A stretch of 64,000 bases of DNA, taken from assembly GCF_006715485.1 (NCBI RefSeq), contig NZ_VFNH01000003.1:682001-746000 (forward strand), in the 5' to 3' direction. The position numbers and the translations under genes are program-made. Positions 1-6,814 of the stretch are shown here, piece by piece (the stretch's first letter is position 1; each line of letters begins with the position of its first letter). The notes beneath the pieces were generated by a model, which worked only from the letters and a program-made list of their open reading frames with translations, was not told the DNA's origin and searched no databases. The DNA is from Herbaspirillum sp. SJZ107. Lineage in GTDB: Bacteria > Pseudomonadota > Gammaproteobacteria > Burkholderiales > Burkholderiaceae_D.

Positions 1-751
1 GGTCATACAGCATCTGTGTCGAATGATGCGCACGCCAGGCAGGTGGGAACACATCATAAAGCCACGCCCGCAACAGCTCTGAAATATCGAACCGCCACAG
101 CAGTACAGCTGCAATCAGGGTGGCTGCATAGATTGCCAGCGCCGGGCCCTTGTCCAGTACCGGCATTTTCCGATACAGCCATACACCCATCAACCATATT
201 GGAAACAACAGCACGATCTTTGGTCCGGCAATCAGTGCCGTCAGGCCCGTCAGTACGATCCGGTAGCGGGGCGCCGAGAATATCCAGGCAGCGAAGATCA
301 GGTAATACCAGACTTCATAGTTGAGCGACCAGAAAGCAACATTCAGTGGCGCTTCGGTCCATCCAAGACCGGATTGCCCAAGGAAGAACATGTTGGTCAG
401 TGTCGCTGCAAGCGGTAATTCGCCCTTCGCCATCGACAGTATCAGCCCAACCAACAGGGCTGCCCACGCGACCGGGACGATGCGGGCAATCCGGTGTTGC
501 AAATAAGTGGACAGGGTCATCCCGGGACGCGACGTCGTATGCGTGATGACGTAGCCGGACAACACAAAAAATACGACAACGGCCTCATGGCCCGGAAATT
601 CAAGGGGGGCAAACTGCAAAAACGTATGGTGCAAGACCACACTCAACGCTGCAAGAAACCTCAATAAATCAAGATAGATAGAAAACGCTCTCGGGATCTC
701 GTTTCTTACCTTCGAATTTGCAGTGGACAAGGACTGAAGCGCCGCCATCAT
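1..751 (-). CDS. Acyltransferase family 3 (OafA/YrhL-like), 3' end outside window
   Basis: The minus strand is open from an ATG at 751 to the window edge, giving about 250 residues. The N-terminus has the family signature YLDLLRFLAALSVVLHH (conserved Arg in the first membrane helix and the His of the R-x10-H motif), followed by VVVFFVLSGYVI and AFWSLNYEVWYY. All are hallmarks of the integral-membrane acyltransferase-3 family, which moves acetyl or other acyl groups onto surface polysaccharides, O-antigen or exported glycans. Several hydrophobic helices are visible. Two ATGs lie in tandem at 751 and 748; no strong Shine-Dalgarno is seen. It is homologous to the acyltransferase at 26241-27359, sharing the blocks FFVLSG, FWSL.YE and FP.WM/LG. 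The glycan substrate cannot be deduced. Confidence 0.85.
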   Translation of the reverse strand, partial: MMAALQSLSTANSKVRNEIPRAFSIYLDLLRFLAALSVVLHHTFLQFAPLEFPGHEAVVVFFVLSGYVITHTTSRPGMTLSTYLQHRIARIVPVAWAALLVGLILSMAKGELPLAATLTNMFFLGQSGLGWTEAPLNVAFWSLNYEVWYYLIFAAWIFSAPRYRIVLTGLTALIAGPKIVLLFPIWLMGVWLYRKMPVLDKGPALAIYAATLIAAVLLWRFDISELLRAWLYDVFPPAWRAHHSTQMLYD

Positions 752-1060
752 GGTTGAAAACCATCCATGAGGGCATAGGCGATTGATGATGCGTATGCGT
801 AAAACATATTTCTATGTAGGTAGATTTATATGTAATGACGATACCACGGCGAAAATATAGTGGCAAACTATTAATTGCAGATTGGAATGAGTACAGACTG
901 CGCTGCGCCGACCAGAAATCGCCCAGAACGCTAGCGATGCGGAAAACTCAGCATGAATGAAGAAGAAATACGAGAGGTTCGAACGCCACGAGCGGTGCGA
1001 TCGGATGGCGCAGGCGGTAAGCCCGGGTCGAAGATGCAAGGACTTGCCCATCTTCTGAAG
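752..1060. other. Intergenic stretch, nothing recognised
   Basis: About 310 bases between the start of the acyltransferase and the 3' end of tRNA-Arg. Open frames here are short, lack ribosome binding sites and resemble no family. It probably holds the acyltransferase promoter, but no clear -35/-10 pair was found. Confidence 0.4.
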
Positions 1061-1136
1061 TGGCGCGGCTGGCTGGGATCGAACCAGCGACCCTTGGCTT
1101 CGGAGGCCAATACTCTATCCACTGAGCTACAGCCGC
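1061..1136 (-). tRNA. tRNA-Arg (anticodon CCG)
   Basis: The minus strand folds as a complete 76-nt tRNA. The acceptor stem is GCGGCTG/CAGCCGC, followed by discriminator G and an encoded CCA (1063-1061). The D arm has GCTCAGTGGATAGAG, the anticodon stem-loop is TTGGC-CTCCGAA-GCCAA, and the T arm is CTGG-TTCGATC-CCAG. The CCG anticodon reads CGG arginine codons, which are frequent in this GC-rich genome. Confidence 0.95.
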
Positions 1137-1212
1137 GCTGAGAGTGATGCGAAGGATACAGTCTTTCCCGACCGTCGTCTATGGGAACCGGCGCTGCCGG
1201 CCAGTAATTGCG

Positions 1213-1241
1213 TTTCCATTAACGATTTTTGGGTCTATAAT
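1213..1241 (+). promoter_or_regulatory. Putative sigma-70 promoter of the di-haem cytochrome gene
   Basis: A perfect -10 hexamer TATAAT (1236-1241) lies 17 bases after TTTCCA (1213-1218), a partial match to the -35 consensus. Transcription would start near 1248, leaving a leader of about 65 bases before the ATG at 1315. Confidence 0.5.
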
Positions 1242-1314
1242 CGGGCGCGGATGGTATTGCAAACAAGCATCCGCAGCGCAGGAGACAGGTTTTTTTAATT
1301 AGATTAAGGAAATC

Positions 1315-2238
1315 ATGAGCGACGCACACAATGAACAGCAATCCCTGATCCAGACACCCAAGCAACTCATCGTTGCGGTCGCAGGTTTCTTCCTCGTCAT
1401 CGTCATCGGCATCATCCTGCTCGTCACCTTCGTCACCAATACCCATCTGCAGGGGGCCGGCTCGGAACAGACCGCGCAAGCCATCGGCGCCCGCATCCGC
1501 CCGGTGGCCGACGAAGGTTTCACCTTCAAGGACGCCAACGCCCCGAAAGTCCTGCAGAGCGGCCAGGCCGTGTACACCGCGGTATGCGCGGCCTGCCACG
1601 GCAGCGGCGCCGCCGGCGCCCCCAAGCTGGGCGATGCCGGCGCCTGGGCCGCGCGCATCAAGCAGGGTTACGACACGCTGGTCCAGCACGCCGTGCAGGG
1701 GATCCGCCTGATGCCGGCCAAGGGCGGCAATCCGGACCTGGACGACATCGAAGTGGCACGTGCCGTGGTCTACATGAGCAACCAGGCGGGCGCCAAGTTC
1801 AAGGAACCGGAAGCCCCGGCCCCCACCCAGCAGGCGGCGGCCCCTGCGGCTGGCGCTCCTGCTGCGGCTGCGCCTGCTGCGGCGGCCGCACCCGCCGCTG
1901 CCGTGGCACCGGCCGCGGCACCCGCCCCGGCTGCAGCAGCGGCGCCGGCTGCAGCAGCGCCGGCAGCCGCCCCTGCCAGTGCCAGCGCCGATACCGGCAA
2001 GGCCCTGTTCAACACGGCCTGCATCGCCTGCCACGGCGCCGGCATCGCGGGCGCGCCGAAGGTCGGCGACAAGGCCAACTGGGCACCGCGCATCGCCCAG
2101 GGCAATGCGGTGCTGTACGACCATGCGCTCAAGGGTTTCCAGGGCAAGGCTGGCGTGATGCCGCCGAAAGGCGGTTCGGCGGCGCCGGATGCCGACGTCC
2201 GAGCGGCCGTCGACTACATGGTGGCGGCGGCAAAATAA
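1315..2238 (+). CDS. Membrane-anchored di-haem c-type cytochrome (cytochrome c5-like)
   Basis: A 307-aa protein with one N-terminal membrane segment (about residues 18-40) and two cytochrome c domains facing the periplasm. Haem-binding CxxCH motifs are CAACH (residues 91-95) and CIACH (236-240), each followed by a c5-like fold whose distal Met would come from the LMPAKGG and VMPPKGG segments. The domains are joined by an Ala/Pro-rich linker of about 55 residues (roughly 165-222), a flexible tether. It most likely carries electrons between respiratory complexes and a terminal oxidase; the partner is unknown. A good ribosome binding site (AAGGAA) precedes the ATG. It stands alone, convergent with the GtrA/glycosyltransferase operon. 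Confidence 0.9.
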   Translation: MSDAHNEQQSLIQTPKQLIVAVAGFFLVIVIGIILLVTFVTNTHLQGAGSEQTAQAIGARIRPVADEGFTFKDANAPKVLQSGQAVYTAVCAACHGSGAAGAPKLGDAGAWAARIKQGYDTLVQHAVQGIRLMPAKGGNPDLDDIEVARAVVYMSNQAGAKFKEPEAPAPTQQAAAPAAGAPAAAAPAAAAAPAAAVAPAAAPAPAAAAAPAAAAPAAAPASASADTGKALFNTACIACHGAGIAGAPKVGDKANWAPRIAQGNAVLYDHALKGFQGKAGVMPPKGGSAAPDADVRAAVDYMVAAAK

Positions 2239-2251
2239 GCCGCCTGCCGGG

Positions 2252-2300
2252 CCGCCGGGCGCGGGCCGCCGGGCGCGGGCCGCCGGGCGCGGGCCGCCGG
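2252..2300. repeat. 14-bp GC-rich tandem repeat, 3.5 copies
   Basis: The unit CCGCCGGGCGCGGG is repeated perfectly at 2252, 2266 and 2280 with a half unit at 2294-2300. It fills the whole gap between the convergent cytochrome and GtrA genes and ends exactly at the GtrA stop codon. It could fold strongly and act as a crude bidirectional terminator, or simply be a slippage-prone microsatellite. Confidence 0.9.
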
Positions 2301-2696
2301 CTACGACGCGGCCTGGCGGCGCGTAAACACGGCGTACTTCGACATGGCGAAGTTGAACATCAGCGCAACGGCCGAGCCGGCCGCAACGGCCAGGAACAGG
2401 TTCAGCGTGCTGTGGTCGGTCAGCCAGAGCCAGATCGTATAGACGATCACGTTGATGCCGCCGCCGAGGCTGGTCAGCAGCAGATACTGCGCCCATTCGC
2501 GCAGCGAGCCCTGCCCCTGCTGGACGAAGGTGAAATGCCGGTTGACCTTCCAGGTCACGGTGGCGGCAATCACGAACGAGAGGAGCCGGCCGCTGACCGT
2601 TCCCAGTCCCAGCACCTTGACGCCCAGGTACAGCATGGAAAAGTCGGTGACGAAGCCGAGCGCACCGACCATGCAAAAGCGCAGGAACTGTTTCAA
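2301..2696 (-). CDS. GtrA-family membrane protein
   Basis: A 131-aa integral membrane protein with four predicted helices. The N-terminus FLRFCMVGALGFVTDFS and the WKVNRHFTF segment are typical of the GtrA/DPMS family, which is thought to help flip or present polyprenyl-phosphate-linked sugars. Its start overlaps the stop of the upstream glycosyltransferase by 4 bases (ATGA), implying translational coupling. A GT2 synthase plus GtrA is a classic pair making an undecaprenyl-phosphate sugar donor in the inner membrane, used here probably by the GT39-like transferase upstream. Confidence 0.9.
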   Translation of the reverse strand: MKQFLRFCMVGALGFVTDFSMLYLGVKVLGLGTVSGRLLSFVIAATVTWKVNRHFTFVQQGQGSLREWAQYLLLTSLGGGINVIVYTIWLWLTDHSTLNLFLAVAAGSAVALMFNFAMSKYAVFTRRQAAS

Positions 2697-3697
2697 GTCC
2701 GTTTTCCAAGCATGGCACCGACCGAGGGCACCGTGAGGTAAGCCAGGCGCTTCAGTTCACGCCGCCCGTGGGTGACCGTGTCCAGGATCAGGCCGCAGGT
2801 GAGCGCCAGGAAGCCCAGCAGCATCGTGCTTGCCGCCAGCACGGCGGTCGGCAGGCGCGGCACCAGGCCGGTCTCGAGGTAGGTCAGCAGCACCGGCAGC
2901 GACAAGCCCAGCGACAGCAGGGCCAGCAGCGCGAAAATGATGGTGAAGAAGAACAGCGGGCGCTCGTTCTTGAACAGCTTGGTGATCATCAGCAGGATGC
3001 GGAAGCCGTCGCGGTAGGTCGACAGCTTGCTGGTCGAGCCTTCCAGGCGTGCGCCGTAGGGCGTATTCAGTTCGCCGATCGGCATGCGCAGCTGGAGCGC
3101 GTGCACGGTCAGTTCGGTCTCGATCTCGAAGCCGTTCGACAGCGCCGGGAAGGATTTCACGTAACGGCGCGAGAACACGCGGTAGCCGGACAGGATGTCG
3201 GTGAAGCGGTTGCCGAACAGGTTGGCGACGAAGCCCGTAAACAAGGCGTTGCCGAAGCGGTGGCCGGCGCGGTAGGCGGCGGCTTCCGAGTCGACGCGGC
3301 AACCAACCACCATGTCCAGGTTTTCCGCGATCAGCTTGGCGATCAGGGCGGGTGCGCTGGCGGCATCATAGGTGATGTCGCCGTCGCACATCAGGTAGAT
3401 GTCGGCGTCGACGTCGGCGAACATGCGGCGCACGACATTGCCTTTGCCTTGCAGGGTTTCGGTGCGCACGATGGCGCCGGCGGCGGCGGCGACCTGGGAC
3501 GTCTTGTCCTTCGAATTGTTGTCGTAGACATAAATCCGGGCTTGCGGCAGTTCACGGCGGAAGCCTTCGACGACGGCGCCGATGGCCGCTTCCTCGTTGT
3601 AGCAGGGCAAGATGACTGCGATCTCGAACCCGGCGAGGGAGGCATGCGTCACGTCCATCGGCACGACATTCTGCGGGGTTCTCAAAGTGGATTCCAT
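2693..3697 (-). CDS. Family 2 glycosyltransferase (polyprenyl-phosphate sugar synthase type)
   Basis: A 334-aa protein with an N-terminal GT-A domain: VILPCYNEEAAIG opens the nucleotide-sugar fold, CDGDITYD carries the DxD metal-binding motif, and SGYRVFSRRYVKSFP is the acceptor-side block. Two C-terminal membrane helices (about residues 245-320) anchor it. This layout matches dolichol/undecaprenyl-phosphate mannose or glucose synthases (DPM1/ArnC-like). It would transfer a sugar from a nucleotide donor to a lipid carrier. A ribosome binding site AAGGAA precedes the ATG. It lies 8 bases after the GT39-like gene and overlaps gtrA by 4. Confidence 0.9.
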   Translation of the reverse strand: MESTLRTPQNVVPMDVTHASLAGFEIAVILPCYNEEAAIGAVVEGFRRELPQARIYVYDNNSKDKTSQVAAAAGAIVRTETLQGKGNVVRRMFADVDADIYLMCDGDITYDAASAPALIAKLIAENLDMVVGCRVDSEAAAYRAGHRFGNALFTGFVANLFGNRFTDILSGYRVFSRRYVKSFPALSNGFEIETELTVHALQLRMPIGELNTPYGARLEGSTSKLSTYRDGFRILLMITKLFKNERPLFFFTIIFALLALLSLGLSLPVLLTYLETGLVPRLPTAVLAASTMLLGFLALTCGLILDTVTHGRRELKRLAYLTVPSVGAMLGKRT

Positions 3698-3705
3698 GTT
3701 GTTCC

Positions 3706-5355
3706 TTACTGCTGTAATTGGGTTAGCTTGCTGGCTTTGGCGGGAATGCCCATTTCGCGGACGGCCGCGATGTCGGGGGTGACGATGCCGCTGGCTTCGT
3801 AGACTTCCGTCACGCCGTCGCGGTACTGGTGCGGCAGGCGCCGGGTCAACACGAAGCCGGAATCCCGGCCCATCAGCGCGTCGCGCATCTGGGTGCTATG
3901 GGGATAAGCCGGATTATTGTTCTGGCGCACGATGACGACGTGCTGCACACCGAGGCGGTTCAGCGCCGCCAGTACCTGCCCGGCATTGCTGTACTTGAGG
4001 GTGTAGCTGCTGCCCATGAAATTCGAATCGGCCAGCAGCTTGGATGCGCGGATCACATAGCCCTGCAGGCGGCTGTCGTGCACCGCCATCTCGGCGATAA
4101 AGGCGCCTTCCGCGCCGGCCGGGCCGTCGATCACGGTCAGCGTCGGGCGGTTGGCGGGCGCCAGCGCCTGCGACAGCAGCCCGATACCGGTGTCGGCCTT
4201 GGGCGGGCGCGCCGCCAGGTGCATCACGCCGGGCACCGCCATCACCACCGCCAGCACGGCAGCGGCAAGCGCCGCGGCCGGCCTGGCGCCGCGTTGCGCC
4301 AGCATGGCCAGCAGATGCTGGGCACCGAGGATGGCCAGCACCACCACCGCCGGCAGGGCCGGCGCCATGTAGCGGTCGACGATATCGACCGGCACCAGCG
4401 ACTGCAGCAGCAGCGTGGCCAGCACCAGGCTGAGGATGCAGCTGACGATCGACCAGCGCAGCGCCGAGCGCGCACGCTGGCGGAATTCGGCCACCACGGC
4501 GAACAGGGCCAGCAGCACGCCGGCCGGCGTCAGGTTGTGCGACAGCGTGAGCAGGTTGGCCAGCAGCGCCTGCGATGCATACGGGAGGCCTGCCTGGTAA
4601 TTGAAGCCGTCGGCGGCGATTTTTGCCGTCAGCAGGTACCACGGCACCACCAGCAGCGCCATCAGCACGGCGGCGACGTACGGCTTGATGGAGAGCAGCT
4701 GCTTCCAGTTGGCGGTCAGCGCGATATGAAAGACCGGAATGAACACCACCAGCCAGCCATTGCCCTTCATGAGCACGGCCAGCGCAGCCAGCAGCGCAAA
4801 GCCGATCGCCTTGCCCCAGCCCGGGGCCGCCGCATACGCGATCCACACGGCGGTGGCGGCCACCAGGCAGGCGGCCAGCGGCTGGTCGACCATGAACATC
4901 GCGTGGCCCTCGAGCACCAGCGGCGTCAGCGCGTACACCAGCACGCCGATGATGGCGGCGCGGCGATCCGCCAGCAGGCTCAGCGCAGCGGCGATGCCGA
5001 TTGCCGGCAGCGCGGCCAGCAACACATTCAGCGCGAACACGACCGGCATGGTCGGCGGCAGCACCATGAACAGCAGCCCCAGGAAACCGTAATAGGCGGG
5101 CGGCCAATGGCCTATCGAGATCTTCGGATAGTGGATATAGAAATCGGCCGCGGCCGCCATCGGATTGGCGCCCAGGTGGGTACTCAGGTAGTTCGCGATG
5201 AAATAGCCGTTGAGGAAGTGGGAAGGTTCGTCTGCGCCGGAAAAACCTGATTGGTAGGCCCTGGCGAGGACCATGGCAAACGTCCCGACGGCGACGGCGG
5301 CCAGATAGGCCAGGAACAGGAAGGAAGCCGATGGCCTCTTGGTAAGAGCTTGCAT
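3706..5355 (-). CDS. GT39/ArnT-like membrane glycosyltransferase
   Basis: A 549-aa protein with about eleven hydrophobic helices. The first periplasmic loop contains GADEPSHFLNGYF; the acidic pair after the first helix is the signature of GT-C/PMT-type transferases (Pfam PMT_2), which use polyprenyl-phosphate sugars as donors. HWPPAYYGFLG follows in the first large loop, and the C-terminal 150 residues form a soluble domain. It is the first gene of an operon with a GT2 synthase and GtrA that would supply its lipid-linked donor. The acceptor (protein, lipid A or polysaccharide) cannot be told. The ATG has no obvious Shine-Dalgarno. Confidence 0.8.
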   Translation of the reverse strand: MQALTKRPSASFLFLAYLAAVAVGTFAMVLARAYQSGFSGADEPSHFLNGYFIANYLSTHLGANPMAAAADFYIHYPKISIGHWPPAYYGFLGLLFMVLPPTMPVVFALNVLLAALPAIGIAAALSLLADRRAAIIGVLVYALTPLVLEGHAMFMVDQPLAACLVAATAVWIAYAAAPGWGKAIGFALLAALAVLMKGNGWLVVFIPVFHIALTANWKQLLSIKPYVAAVLMALLVVPWYLLTAKIAADGFNYQAGLPYASQALLANLLTLSHNLTPAGVLLALFAVVAEFRQRARSALRWSIVSCILSLVLATLLLQSLVPVDIVDRYMAPALPAVVVLAILGAQHLLAMLAQRGARPAAALAAAVLAVVMAVPGVMHLAARPPKADTGIGLLSQALAPANRPTLTVIDGPAGAEGAFIAEMAVHDSRLQGYVIRASKLLADSNFMGSSYTLKYSNAGQVLAALNRLGVQHVVIVRQNNNPAYPHSTQMRDALMGRDSGFVLTRRLPHQYRDGVTEVYEASGIVTPDIAAVREMGIPAKASKLTQLQQ

Positions 5356-5424
5356 TCAGGAGGTCGAGGTGGACAATTAATAATGCTTCAGGTCAAATTT
5401 TATACGGATTTGTGTTTTTTATAT

Positions 5425-5437
5425 ATTCGTAACGAAT
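5425..5437. promoter_or_regulatory. 13-bp perfect palindrome upstream of the GT39-like operon
   Basis: ATTCGTAACGAAT is a perfect odd palindrome, arms ATTCGT/ACGAAT, about 70 bases upstream of the GT39-like start codon. The surrounding DNA is AT-rich and promoter-like. The GTAAC core recurs in TTATGTAACATAA at 17576-17588, before other surface-glycan genes. A candidate operator; the binding protein is unknown. Confidence 0.35.
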
Positions 5438-5498
5438 TCTGTTGTATTTGGTAAAACTGGAAGAATATTGAACAGCGGAAATTGACTCGCTGATGGCG

Positions 5499-5525
5499 TT
5501 GCGGCCGTCGTATCGACGGCCGCAA
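5499..5525. terminator. 12-bp perfect hairpin between the PEP-CTERM gene and the GT operon
   Basis: TTGCGGCCGTCG (5499-5510) pairs perfectly with CGACGGCCGCAA (5514-5525) across a 3-base loop, 50 bases downstream of the PEP-CTERM stop codon. It has no adjacent T-run on either strand, so it is a terminator or transcript stabiliser only by position. Confidence 0.45.
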
Positions 5526-5574
5526 GCATGGCAAGTTGACAGCAGGGCGTGGCTTGCCCTGCTGGACAGGCGGA

Positions 5575-6213
5575 TCACATGCGGGACTGGCGGCGACGGC
5601 GCATTGCCAGGGCAGCCAGCAGGCCTGCACAGCACAGCAGGATGCTGCCCGGTTCCGGCACCGAATTCTGCATCACGTGGGTCACGTAGAAATCGAAGGT
5701 GATACTGGCCACGTCCTGGCCACCGATCTCGCTCACGAACAGACTCGTCGCAGGGGTCGGCAAGCTGCCGTCCCAAGGCTGGCTTTGAACGGCAAGTCCG
5801 GCCAGGTTATCCGATGCAAATATCACATTGCCAGCAAGGTCGAGCATGGTAATGCGCGCATCATAAAGATTCACGGGGAATGCCAGGTCGAGTACGTCGA
5901 GGGTCCCCACGCCCAGGTAGGCACCTTCATTGAAAACCGGAAACAAATCACCGTTCGTGCTCAGGTTGATGGAAATGTGGTTGGTGACATCGCTGAGGAT
6001 GGTATCGGATTCACTGACCGTCACCACCAGGCCGTCGCGCATGAAGGTGGCCGGCGTGTCGTCGAAGACGCTGATGGGGATAGCAGGGTTGCCGCTGAAT
6101 TCACCCTCCAGGTAAACACCGTAAGTAGAACCGGTGACGACGACAGCCCATGCGGAGCCTGTCGCACCCAAAGATGCAATGAGTAACATCAAAGAAACAA
6201 ATATTTTTTTCAC
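5575..6213 (-). CDS. PEP-CTERM sorting-domain protein
   Basis: A 212-aa exported protein. It starts with a signal peptide (MKKIFVSLMLLIASLG, cleavage near GSAWA) and ends with the canonical PEP-CTERM signal: VPEPGS, a hydrophobic stretch (ILLCCAGLLAALAM) and a basic tail RRRRQSR. The signal directs processing by an exosortase (EpsH/XrtA type), usually linked to exopolysaccharide and floc formation. The 150-residue middle has an extended beta-rich composition and no recognisable catalytic motif. The start codon is GTG with a strong AGGAG site. A sigma-54 type promoter element lies about 45 bases upstream. No exosortase gene is in the window. Confidence 0.9.
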   Translation of the reverse strand: MKKIFVSLMLLIASLGATGSAWAVVVTGSTYGVYLEGEFSGNPAIPISVFDDTPATFMRDGLVVTVSESDTILSDVTNHISINLSTNGDLFPVFNEGAYLGVGTLDVLDLAFPVNLYDARITMLDLAGNVIFASDNLAGLAVQSQPWDGSLPTPATSLFVSEIGGQDVASITFDFYVTHVMQNSVPEPGSILLCCAGLLAALAMRRRRQSRM

Positions 6214-6257
6214 ACACCTCTCCTATTTGAACAATTACCAATCATGACAAGAACATA

Positions 6258-6273
6258 AGCAAGTTGCATTCCA
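6258..6273 (-). promoter_or_regulatory. Sigma-54 (RpoN) -24/-12 promoter element of the PEP-CTERM gene
   Basis: The minus strand reads TGGAATGCAACTTGCT. It keeps the invariant GG and GC dinucleotides with exactly 10 bases between them, and the conserved G and TTGCW of the RpoN consensus; only the CAC of TGGCAC differs. Transcription would start about 12 bases after the GC, leaving a leader near 35 nt that contains the AGGAG ribosome binding site. Literature on floc-forming betaproteobacteria describes RpoN and the PrsK/PrsR two-component system controlling PEP-CTERM genes, which fits. Confidence 0.6.
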
Positions 6274-6814
6274 TAAGAATTTTTTGTTTCTTATCAATGA
6301 GTTATTTTTTGGCTTTGAGCACTTCAAATTTGTCGTGTAAAAAAAATCGACGCCCCTATCAGTATCAAACAGGTAAAAACCCTAGTTACAAAAGATAAAA
6401 AATAGAATTTTTATATTAAATTTTGTTGTAATAAATAATATTTATTCTTCTTCAGACAATCTTCAAAGATGCCAGGAAACAACATCAAATAAAGTTTCGC
6501 GATAAAAATTTTGAGTGGCTGAAGGAAGCAGAATTAGACGACTTATATCGCTACCGGCCTCGCCTGGCGCACGTGCAGGGGATTCATACTCGATCAAGTA
6601 GTTTCCGTAGGAAAAAATTACAGGCAGCCTCGGATTCAGGAAAGATTTAGGCGGCGTTATCGAAAAATAAATAGAAATGGCAGTAATTGCATGGTTATTT
6701 ATTACATATTCTTCGTTACAAATACTTACAAACCACGTTTCTCAAATCTCGTAAGCTCCTATCTTTCCAGCAGGAATAACTGCTCAAAAGAATTTTCATT
6801 TACGAGGAAACGAC
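6274..6814. other. AT-rich intergenic region between divergent PEP-CTERM and beta-helix genes
   Basis: About 540 bases, clearly more AT-rich than the rest of the window, with no supported gene. It holds a 15-bp perfect palindrome ATAAATAATATTTAT (6431-6445), an inverted repeat ATAAGAA/TTCTTAT (6273-6294) abutting the -24 element, TTTCC/GGAAA arms at 6602-6614, and a CGTTAC element at 6714-6719 about 100 bases before the beta-helix start. This is probably an activator-binding control region for both genes. Confidence 0.5.

Noticed and set aside
6679..6692. A second sigma-54-like sequence (TGGCAGTAATTGCA) before the beta-helix gene.
   Set aside because: GG and GC are separated by 8 rather than 10 bases, so it cannot be a functional -24/-12 element.
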